From: Diacronema lutheri
Lineage: Eukaryota; Haptophyta; Pavlovophyceae; Pavlovales; Pavlovaceae
Length of the DNA stretch: 64,000 nt
Assembly: GCA_019448385.1 (NCBI GenBank)
Contig: JAGTXO010000018.1
Span: 186,001-250,000, forward strand
Reading direction: 5' to 3'
Under the pieces are notes generated by a model that saw nothing but the letters and a program-made list of their open reading frames with translations, did no database searches and was not told the origin of the DNA. Positions 30,417-40,989 of the stretch are shown here, one piece after another. The translations under genes and the position numbers were made by a program. The first letter of the stretch is position 1. Every line of letters begins with the position of its first letter.

Positions 30417-33400
30417 TCAACGCCGGCCGCGCTTCGGCCCGCGCGCGCTGCCGCCGCCGGCACTGGCGCTGGCAGCTCCGCGGGCGGGGGTGCGGGCGCG
30501 AGAGCCGCCGCCGCCACCGCCGCCGCGCCCGCCGCCGTCGTCGCCACCGCCGTCGCCGCCGCCGCCTCCCCCGCCGTCATCGTCGTCGTCGCCGCCGCCG
30601 CCTCCGTCGCCGTCGCCGTCGCCGTCGCCCTCGCCGCCGCCGCCGTCGCCGCTGCCGTCGTCGTCGTCGTCGTCGTCGCCCTCGTCGTCGCCCTCGTCGT
30701 CGCCGTCGCACTCGTCGTCGCAGTCGTCGCCCTCGCCGTGCACCATGCGCTCCTCACGCTCCCACACCTCGCCGCGCGCCCACCAGGCGAGCACGAGGGC
30801 AAAGCGCTCAGGCGTCGACGTGGTGTCGCGCCCGGCCGCGTGCGCCGCCATGTCGTGCACGTCGTAGAAGATGTTGCGCGCGGCGTTGTAGTCGCGGTGC
30901 ACGGGCTTCTTGCCGCCGTTGCACGCCGGGCAGATGACGAGCGCGTGCACCGTGCGCGTGCCGCCTTTTGCCACGGGCAGGCGCGGGTTCTGCGCGAGCT
31001 CCGCGCCGCAGCGCTGCAGCCTGCCGCCCTTGGCGAGCCGCGGCATCGAGCAGTGCATCGACGTGTACGGCTCGGGCACGAAGACGGCCGCGACGCCGCG
31101 CCGCCGCAGCTCGCGCAGCAGCCCCACCTGGAAGGCGGGCGGCGCGCCCTTGGGCTGCGCGCCCTTGTGGTCGCGCAGCCACTTGCCCACGCACACGAGC
31201 AGCCGGTCGTGCGTCACGCCGTCGACGCAGTGCGCCGCGATGAGCGCCTCGGCGACGCGCGCCGCGTTGGACCGCCCGCCGCTGTCGCGCCGCCAGCGCT
31301 CCTTCCGGCGCGCCGGCGCGTCGTACACGTGCTCGGCGGCGCGCTCGCGCACCCGCGCGCTCTCGCGGTGGAAGGCGATGTATTTGCCCGCGTCGAGCAC
31401 CTTGGCGCTGTGCGCCTCGCCAAGCCGCGCCTCGTCCGCCTCCACGCTGAACTCCTCGCCGCGCCCGTCCTTGCGCACGCGCCGCCGCGCCGCGTTGGTC
31501 TTGGCCGTCTCGCGCGCAAAGCCCGCGGCGCGCGCGCGCGCGCGCTGCGTGAACTGCCGCCAGACGGCCGCCCGCCCGACGTGCGCAGAGTAGGTGGTGA
31601 TGTTGCCCATGTTCGGGTCGGCCGCGACGACGACCGCCGCCTCGACGTCGATCGCCCGCCGCAGCTCGGAGCCGAGCGCGACGGCGATGCGCCCGTCCGG
31701 CCGGCGCCAGCGGTGCAGGACGCCCGAGCCGCCGGCCGGCGCCTGCGCCTTCGGCACGAGGACGGTCCCGACGGCGTGCACGGCGACGCCATCTGTCACC
31801 ACCGACTTGACGGGCTGCCGGCCCGGGAGCGGCACGCGCGGCAGCGGCGCGAGGCCAACCCACGAGCGCCGCGCGTGCCACGGCAGATCGGCCGGCGGCC
31901 GCTCGCGCCCGGCGTAGTCGAAGACGCGGTTGGAGATGTCGAAGCGCGTCGCGAAGACCGCGTACCTGACGCGCACGTCCGACATCGGCGGGGTGAGGCC
32001 GTTTGTGCCTGTCCACTTGATCGGCTCGCCGTCGTGGTCGCGCAGGTCCAGCGCCTTGAGCCGCGCGCGCAGCTCTTTGCGCTCGTCGTCCGGGAGCGTC
32101 TCCCAGATGGCGTTCGCGGTGAGGCGCACGTTGCGCGGCACCTGCGCGCAGCGCGCGGCGCGCGAGCGCGCGGGCGCGTGACCAACCTGGCCGCGAGGCG
32201 GCGCGCACGGCGGCGGCGCGCGCGCTTGGGCGCACGGTGGCGGCAGCGTCAGCCGCGCCTCGCGCGCACATTGTGCGTGCGCAGCGGCGCCACATTGTAC
32301 CGCGGCGGCCGTCCGGTCAGCTGCGTGTGGATGTGCGCGAGCCGGCAGAGCAGCGCCTGCCCCTCGGCCACGTGCTGCAGGTTGCGGATCTGCACGAGGA
32401 AGTAGCGCGTCGTGTGCCGGTCGTAGTTCCATTTTTTCGTGGGCGTGCACTTGTAGTCGATCTTGTGGAGGACCATGTCGGGCAGGTGGCGGTCGAGCGC
32501 GGCGGGGCAGCCGACGCGCGCGCCCTGCACGTCGCCGCGCAGCAGCCGCTCGCACAGCTCGCGCACGCGCGCGTTTCGCTGCATCTCGGGCAGCGCGACG
32601 AGCGCCTCGTCGCGCTCGACTGCCGCGCGGACGACGTCGCGGAGCAGCCCGTTCACGACGCGCGATGGGTGCATCAGGCACGCGGTGGACACCTGCGTCG
32701 CCTCCGCCTCGAGGATCTCCGCGAGGCCCACCGCGCAGACGGGCTGGACGCCCTCGGCCATCTCGCCGACGGCGCGCGCCGTCGCCGCCTTGGTCTGCGC
32801 GGCGGCTTGCTCGGCGGGCTTGCCTCGGGGCGCTGCACCGTACGTGCTCTCGTCCTTGTGCCAGCCGATGGCCGAGAAGATCGCACGGACGGTTCCCTTG
32901 TCCATCGTGGTCGACGTGTGCACGCTGGTCGACGGGCCGCCCGACGCCGCGCCGACGGCCTGCGCGCTCGCCACCTTGTTGATGACGCGGTACGCCTGTG
33001 TCGTGAGCCTGTGCACGGCCGCCGCGATGCGCCGCAGCTCCTTCCGCGCACCGGGCTGCGCCGTCACCGCCTGCGGCCCCGCGTTGAGCGTCGAGCGCTT
33101 GACCACGAAGCCCAGGAGCACGCTGCCGCGCGTGCGCGCCGTCGCGCCGCCGGCGGCGCGCGCGCTCGGCGCAGCGGGCTCGTCCACGCGCGCGCGCTCG
33201 ACGCCGCGCGCGCGGGGAACGCTCGGCGCGCGCGCGCCCGCGGCGTCGCGCGCGCTCGCGGCGGCACCCGCCGCGGCGCGCTTGCCCGCGGCGCCCGACA
33301 CGCCGTGCGCGCGAAGCGGCGCCGACGCCAATGCCGACGCCGCGCCCGCGCCGCCGCTGCCGCTGCCCGATCCGCCCGCGCGCCGCTTCTGCTCGTCGCG

Positions 33401-35482
33401 CGTCTTGCGGAACTGGGCGACGAGGTCGCTGCTCACGTTGGCCTCAGGCTCCCACGTGTCGGCGCTCTCGTCGTAGCCCCGCCACCTGATCCGGAACTGG
33501 AACGTCACCTTCTTGCCCGCCTTGCGGCGCTCGTCGACGACCGCCTCGACCTCGTACGTGCGCGCCTCCTCGTCGACGCTCGCGCCCGCCGCGCTCGCGC
33601 CCGTGTCCGGCCACCCAGCGACCGTGCCGCCCAGCCTCTCGGCGGCCGCGCGCAGCTGCCGCTCGCGCTGGGCGGCCGCGGCGCCTCGCGCGACCAGCGC
33701 GGGCAGCATGCCCGCGCCGCCCGCGAGGCCGTGCGCGCCGACGCTGGCGGTCATCAGCGCGTCGAGGCACGCGAACGTTGCGAGCGCACGCGCGCCATCG
33801 TCGCCGCCGCGCGGCTGCGAGCGCACGACGGGCGATGGCCGCGGCTCCCCCTCGGCCGCGAGCAGCGGCCAGATCGCACTGGCCAGCGCGACGGCATGCG
33901 CGCCGACCGCGACGGCCACGTCCGCGTCGAGCGGCGCAAAGTCGTAGCGCACGAGCGCGGCCGGGCGCGAGTCGTCCGTCGGCCGGTCGGCGACGAGCAG
34001 CCCGACCGGGCGCGGCGGCTCGCCGGACGGCGCGGCGACGGGCACGCAGAGGAGCACGACGAGCAGGCGCGGCGTGCCGCCGAGCAGCGCGCGCGCGGCA
34101 TCCGCCCCGTCGGCTCCGCCGCGCGCGGCCGCGGCGAGCAGCTCGGCCGCGCGCGTCGGGCCCAGCGCCGTGCGCGCGTCCTTGCGCGCGCGTGCGCGCG
34201 CCGTGTACGCGGCGCAGGCGTCGTCGAGCACCGCCGCGCTGGGCGCGGTGCCAGTCGTCGCCCACGCGCGCAGCGCGTCGCGCACCCGCGTGACGATCGC
34301 CTGGTCGACCGCCGCCTCGCCGGCAGCGTGCGCCGGCGCGCACGCCGGCGGTGCGGCGGCAGGCGCGAGCGCGGGCGCGCCGTCGGCGCCGTCAACGCCG
34401 ACGGCGCCGTCGGCGCGCCGCCACGCGAGCTTCGCCTCGATCTGCTGCCGGACGGCGTGGCAGTGCCGATCGATGCCGCGCGCGTCGTCGAGCGCGGCCA
34501 GCGCGTCCTCAGCGGCGGGACGGCCGGTCGCGTCCGCGACGGCCTGCAGGCAGAGCAGCGCGGCCGCACGCGCGTTGCACGCGCTCTGCGGCTCGGGCGC
34601 GAGCGCGAGCTCGAGCTCGAGCGGCGACGCGCCTCGCGCCGCGGCGATCGCGTCCATCAGCACGTCCAACCGCTGCACCAGCGCCCTGTGCGCGTCGCGC
34701 GGCGCGCCCGTCGACGGCGCGCGCGAGCGCGTCGCCACGAGCCCGAGCGCGCGCGCCAGCGCGCCCGCCGGCGTGTGCAGCACGAGCAGCGCCGCGCCCG
34801 CCAAGCTCGCGTTGCGCGTGACGAGCGCGAAGATGCGCGTCGCCTCGTGCGCGCCCACCGACGCCCAGATCGCAGCGCGATCGGCGTCCGTCTGCGCGTC
34901 GCACAGGTCGCGCACGTCGTCCGGCGCGAGCAGCGCGCCGCCGCCGGCGGAGCGCGCGACGATCGCCCGCGCCTCCGCCACGAAGACGGCCTGCGGCAGG
35001 TCGGCGTGGCGCGCGTCGACGATGGCGCGCGTCGCGTGCACGCCGAGCTCCACGCCGCGGTAGAAGGCGCGCGCGTTGGCCGCGCGCGCGTGCGCCGGCC
35101 GTCCGTCCGCGTTGCGCCTCGCGCGCGCCTGCTTGCTCGTGCGCGCGAGGCCGTCGCGTGGCGGTGGCGGCAGCGTGGCGAGGAAGCGCGCGGTGGGCGG
35201 CGGCGCGCGCACGCCGCGCTGCCGCCGTGCGATGGCCGCGAGCCGCCGGCCCGCCGCGCTGCCGCCCGCGCCGACGTGCTGCCAGCGGTTGAGCGCCGCC
35301 GGTGGCGGCGGCGGCGGCGGCGCGGCGGCGGGCGGCGGCGCGACGGCGGGCGGCGGCGCGGCGGCGGGCGGCGGCGCGGCGGTGGGCGGCGGCGCGGCGG
35401 CGGGCGGCAGCGGCGGCGGCGCGGCGGCGACGGCAGCACCAGTCGGCTTGTCCGCCCACGCACCCGAGACGCTGTCCCAGGC
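30417..35482 (-). CDS. chromodomain-Fanzor fusion (eukaryotic TnpB-like RNA-guided nuclease)
   Basis: The model is complement of 35482..32270 and 32141..30417 with a 128-bp GT-AG intron in phase 0. The intron joins NVAPLRTHN to VPRNVRLTANAIW, restoring the typical Fanzor 'PLR...vPr.i.id' passage. RuvC-I is AADPNMGNITTYSA (Asp codon 31619-31617). The later core has VPEPYTSMHCS, a Cys-rich knuckle (RCGAEL, ICPACNGG) and RuvC-III HRDYNAARNIFY (Asp codon 30893-30891). The Glu in VPEPYTS may be the relocated catalytic Glu known in Fanzors. Upstream, at 33401..33560, is a chromodomain, TYEVEAVVDERRK through FRIRWRGYDESADTWEPE, with all cage aromatics. The C-terminus is an acidic Asp/Gly tail (30500-30740) and a basic end. 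No start ATG is evident near 35482, so this is probably the end of the giant reading frame upstream, or starts at an internal Met near 34657. Confidence 0.88.
35300..35425. repeat. 18-24 bp GC repeats coding for Pro/Ala linker
   Basis: About five imperfect copies of GCGGCGGGCGGCGGCGCG encode an AAAPPP linker on the minus strand just after the proposed 62-bp intron, at the start of the chromodomain-Fanzor part. Confidence 0.85.
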
Positions 35483-35544
35483 CTTGCCCGGTGGCGCGCG
35501 CCCACGCGGCCGCGGGTGGCGGGCCAGTCGAAGACAGGTGCAAC

Positions 35545-38500
35545 CGTGGCGGCAGGCGCCGAGTGCCGCGCGTCGGTCACAGAGCGCGTGGTGCGCGCGG
35601 CGACCGTGGCGCGCATGGCGGGCGGGCGGTGAGCAGCGCCCGCCGGCGCGCCGGCGGGCGCGGCAGCCGGCGCGCCGGCGGGCGCGGCCGCCTCGAGCCC
35701 GGCGGAGGCGCCGCGCTTGCGCTTGCGCGTGCCGCCGCGCGTGCGCCTGCGCGCGCGCCCGCCGCGCGCCCGTTCGGCCTGCGCGTCGCCAGCCGCGTCG
35801 CCGGCCGCGTCGCCGCGCCGCACGTAGACGACCGCGAACGCCTCCTCGCCGGTCCCGTCGACGCCGCCGCGCGCGCGGCGCAGGACCGACCGCCACTGCA
35901 GCCGCCGCGCGCGGCCGGGCTCGCACGCGAACCAGCGCCCACCGCGCCTGACGACGGCCACAAAGTCGTCGTCGCGCCGCCCGCGCCGGCGCGTGCGCAG
36001 CAGCACGCACTGCACGTCGAGCCAGCCCTCGTGCCATTTGGCCGTGCTGGGGGCGACGCGAATCGACTGCGGGAGCTCGACGCCAAAGCCGGCGAGGCGC
36101 ACGATGTGCGCGACGATGACGCTCGAAATGGCGGGGGCGCTCGACGGGTCGCCCGCTGCAGCGAGCCCCGCCCCGCCCCAGTGCTCACGCGTGACGCAAT
36201 CCGCGTCCTCGACGTGCACGTGCGCCACGCTCGCGCCGAGCTGGTGCAGCAACGCGCAGATGTCGGCGTCGACCGTCCTCTCCTCCTCGGCCGCCTCGGC
36301 CGTGCCGCGGGCGGCGGCGTCGCCCGCCGGCTGCCCGAGGTACGCGATCGCCCGCTCGACGGCCGCGCCCTCCGCACGCGCTGCGCTGGCGATCGCCGCA
36401 TTGCCGACGGGCGCGCGCAGCGCCGCGATCGCGTCTTGCAACGCCGTCGCGCCGCCCGTCGCCGCCGCCGCCGTCACCGCCGCCGCGCTCGCGGTGCCGT
36501 GCGCGACGGCGTGCAGCGCGGCGGCGCGCGCGGCGGGGATGCGCCCGTCCAGCGCGAGCACGAGAGGCGGCCCGGCCGGCGTCTGCTGCCGCCGGTGCCG
36601 CCGGCTCGCAGCCGGGTGGTCGGCGCGCGCGCGCTCGAGCCGCGCGCGCCGCTCGACGACGCGCGCCCAGAAGGCCTGCACCCTCGGCTGCGCGAATGCA
36701 AGCCAGCCGGCGCCGCGCGTCACGACGTGCACGACGATCCGGTCCTCGTGCCTGAGGTACTGCACGTAGAGCGCTTTGCGCACGCCGAGGACGTGCATGC
36801 CGAGCTGCAGCTGATCGCGGTGCGGCTGCGGCGGCCCGTCCTCGTGCGCCGTGGCGTCCGCCTTGGTGAGCGTCTTCACCTCGACGAGGACCTGCTCGTT
36901 GTTTTCGGGGAGGATGGCGAGCCCGTCCGGCGAGAAGGCGAACGGCGCGCTCTTGTCGTGCGGGTCCGCACGCACCATCGGCAGGTTGCACACGACGGTG
37001 ATGCCGTACGCGGCCGCCAGCTTGCGCAGCGCGACGGCCTCGCCGAGGATGCCCGCGGTCGTCGCCTTGGTCCGCACCTCGCGCCGCCGCCGGTGCACGT
37101 ACTCGTCGGTGAGCGTCTCGTGCGCGACGCCGGCGTTGTCGTTCACGACGTCGCCAACCTTGCTGCCCGTGACCTCCTCCCATCGCTCGTCGTGCCAGCG
37201 CGGGCTGCGCTGCGCGGGCGCGCCCGCGCCGACGGCGTCGAGCACGCGGCGCAGCGCTGTGCCGATGGGCGCAGGCACGCGCGCGCGGTCCTGGGCCTCG
37301 CGAGCGTCGAGGACGCAGCCCGTAGTGGAATCTTGGGGTAGGTCGAGCTTGCTCGCCTCGCCGTAGCGGCTCTCCAGCTGGCGCGGTGCGTCGGCAGGGC
37401 CGCCGTCCGTGCGCGCACCCGACGCGCCCGCCAGTGCACGGGGCGCAGCGTCCGAGGCGCCCGCCGCGCCCGCGCCGCCGCCAATCGCGCCAGCGCACGC
37501 GCGCGCCGCGACCTGCGGACGGCCAGCCGCAGGGACCTCGTCCGCTCGGCCGGCCGCTGCGTCGGCCGTCCGCTTGGCCACCTCGCGCACGTCTCCGAGC
37601 GCGAGCGTGGCTGGCGCCGTCGAGCTCCCGTGGCGTTTGTTCCAAAACTCGAGCAGCCCGCCAAGGAAGGGCGTGCCCGTCGGGCGGTCCTCGGGCACCT
37701 CCGCCAGGATCGCGTCGACGCGCAGCGCGGCCGCCACATCGCAAAACGCGCGCGCGGCGCGCGCCATCCGCTCGGCGCGCGCGCCGCCGTCGTCCGCCGC
37801 GCGGCGGATGGCGTGGCTCACGTGCGCGACGCGGAGCGAGACGACGGCGTGCGCCGGCGCGTCGGCGCCCGTGCCGAGCGTGTGCCGCCGGATGGCCAGC
37901 TGCCCATCGCCCATGCGCGGCGGCAGCGACGCGCACGCCGCGACGGTCGTCGTGCCGGCCGCGCTGTCGCACAGCCAGCTCGCCTCGCCGCCGCCCGCAA
38001 ACTCAAAGGTCGCGAAGCCCTCGCGGCCGAAAAGCGCGACGAAGTGGTCGAGCACCGCCTTGTTGATCGCGCGCGCCGCCGGCCGCGTCGATGCGCCGCG
38101 GGCAGCGCCACCCGCCGCGCCGCGCGCATCGCTGCACGTCGCAGGGCAGGTGCAGCCGGACGCGCGCACGCCGTCCGACCGCGTCCGCGGCAGCTCGAGC
38201 TCGCGCACCTTGGGGCAGAACCAGAGCGGGTTGGACGCCTCGAGGCACAGCACGACGAGCCGCCCGTCCGTGCCGGCCAGCGCGCGCGCGTCGCGCAGCA
38301 GCTCGACGGCGAGCTCGGACGTCGCCGCGTGCACCGCCGGCTCGCCCGTCGCGCGGTCGGGCGGGAAGAGGCCGCCGCCGACGAGCGGGCTGGGGCAGCG
38401 GCCGAGCATCACGAGCAGCGGCGGCGGCGGCGTCTGCGGCGCCTGCTGCCCGACCGCAGCCGCCGTCAGCCCGGCCAGGTCGGAGCTCGTGCGGAGGGCC

Positions 38501-40903
38501 TTGAGCGCGACGCGCGAGCCGGTGCCCGCCTGCTCGGAAAACGTGGCGAGCATGGCGCACGTGCTCGCCCTCGCGCCGCACTGCCAGCTGACGCGCGCGA
38601 GGAGGCCTTCCAGCGTGTCGTTTTCGCGCGGCCGCGTGACCGCGTCGAGCGCCGCCGGGCCGAGCTGGAGGCTGCCGGGCGTGACGCACAGCACCGCCTC
38701 GTGGTAGGCGCGCAGCAGCTCCCTCGGCAGCTGCTCGGCGGGCGTCGCCGCCTGCCCGCCCACCCACCATGCACCGTGGCCGCCGTCGCCCGCGCCCGCG
38801 AGCCGCACCGCCGGCCCGCCCGTGATCGCCGAGGTCGGCGGCGTGCCGAGCGCGTCGACGAGCGCGCGCACGGGCGCGACACGCCTGCGCGCAGCGTCCG
38901 CGCCGACGGCGAGCGCGGCGATCTGAGCGCCCTCCCATGCGCGCTCCCTCGCGTCGTCCCGCGCGGCCGCCGGCGCGGCGCCCGGCCGCGCGCCGGGCGG
39001 CACCGCGCACGCCGCCGCGACGACCTCCGCGCGCGCGCCGGCGGCGTCGGGCGCGTGCAGCTGCGCGATCGCGCCAAAGAGCGCGGCGGCCGAGCGGTAG
39101 CGGCCGTGCGCCGCGACGAGCGCGTAGAGCACGCGCAGCGCGGCCACGCCCGCCTGGTCGGGCGCGTCGTCAGCGATTTGCTCGACCTCCCACGTGCGCG
39201 TGGGCGGCGGGCTGCCGTCGGCCGGGTCCGGACGCAGCGCCCACGCGCGCTCGACGATCGCGTTGAACACGTCGCGCGCGGCGCCCTCGTCAAACTCGGC
39301 GGCGCCCGCCGCGTGCGCGCACCACCCGTGCACGCGCGACGTGGGCGCGTCCACGGCGCGCTGCACGACGAGCACCGCCGGCCGGTCGACGCAGCCGAGG
39401 CTCACCGCCGCGTGCTTGCCCTCGAGCAGCGCCGCCGCCGCAGCCTCGACCAAGGCGTCACCAGGCGCGTCGCCGACGACGACGGCACAGCCGTCGCCGT
39501 ACTCGGCCTGCATCGCGGCGACGCACGACGCGACAAAGTCGCCGCCCGCGGCCGCCGCGTGTCGCGCCGCCAGCATCCGGCGCGCGATGGCAAGCCAGAC
39601 GTACTCGGCCGGCGCGCGCGCGGCGCGCGCGCGAGGCGCGCCGGCCGCGCCGCGTGCGCCCGCGCGTGCGCCTCCAGCGGCCGCAACGGCCGAGGCGGCT
39701 GGAGCGGCGGTGAGCGTGCGCCGCGCGCGCTTCGCCGGCCGCGCGATGGGCGATGCACCCGCCATCGCACCGCCCGCAGCAGCCGGTGCGGCCGCCACAG
39801 CGCCCGCCGCAACGCCACTCGTCACGACGCCCGTGGCGGGCGGCGCGGCGTCGGACGCGGCCGCCTCGACGGGCGTCGCGCAACTACCGCCAGCGGTCGC
39901 GGACGCGCCCGGCGACGCGTCGGCGAGGAGGTGGCGCAGCACGCCGCGCGCGAGCGCGACTCGCACGGCGAGCGTCAGCGCGCGCAGGCGGTCGGAAGGC
40001 GAGGCGTCGCGCTCGGCGTCGGCGGACGTGGCGGCAGCAGGCGGGGCGGCGGGCGGCACGGCGGCGGACTGGGCGGCCGCCGGCGCAACCTCGTCGGCCT
40101 TGGCCAGCCAGACGAGCCCGGCGACTGCGAGCACGACGCTGTACGCGCCGACATCGTCACCCGCAACGCGCGCCAGCCGGGCGTGGGCGTCGGCCTCGGA
40201 CACGGCGACGTGGAAGAGCACGTCGTCGCGGGCAGCTTGCTCGGCAAACTGACGCAGCTGCTTGGCCATCGTCACGCCGGCGACGCACGCCTCGCCCGCC
40301 TCTGCCTCGACCTGCTCGTCCTGGCCGATGGCGGACGCGCCGGCCTCGGCGCCAGCGTCGAGTGTCCGGCGGCGCTCGAGGGCAAAGCCACGCACACAGA
40401 CGCTCTGGAGGCCGCCGAGCGCGCCCGCCTTCTCGTGCAGCGCGCACGACAGCTCGACCACCGAGTCCACGCGCCTCGCGGCGGCGCCCCCCCGCTCGCC
40501 GCGCGTGGCCGCGCGCACGACGAAGACCGTGAATTGCGCGCGCTTCGCCGCGCGCGCCGACGCGCACGCGTGCTTCAGGAGCCGGCAAAGCGCGGGCCTT
40601 TGCGCCGCTGCGCCCCGCGTGCACAGCAGCAGTTGGCCGCGCTCGTCGCCCAGCTCCTGCTCGACGGCGGCCTCGAGCGCGTCGTCCGTCAAATCGCCGT
40701 GCTCCGTCGAGGCGAGCGCGCGCGCAGCCGCGAGCGCCAGCTCGCCTGCGCCCGCGCGCCGCCGGCGGCGCGCACCGGCGGGCGCGTGCGGCGCCGACGC
40801 GTGTGACGACGCCGCCGCGTCCGCGCGCGCACACGCGGCGCGCAACGCCTCACGCGCCGAGGCGGCCGCGCGCGCCCTGGGCGCGAGCTTCAAGAACGTG
40901 CGC

Positions 40904-40989
<86 letters not shown>

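Noticed and set aside
29920-30420. Minus-strand frame of about 165 codons after the Fanzor stop as a gene
   Set aside because: It starts with TTG rather than ATG, runs through the MITE end and has no family match. Noncoding RNA or flank is more likely.
30417-32681. Fanzor as a stand-alone 754-residue protein starting at 32681
   Set aside because: The first 170 residues are Arg-rich noise antisense in character to the real upstream frame; splicing at 32269/32142 gives the proper Fanzor N-terminal part.
32237-35632. Plus-strand open frame of 1,131 codons opposite the chromodomain-Fanzor
   Set aside because: It is Arg/Ala/His-rich without any domain, while the minus strand carries clear chromodomain and RuvC motifs. 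It is open only because of the very high GC content.
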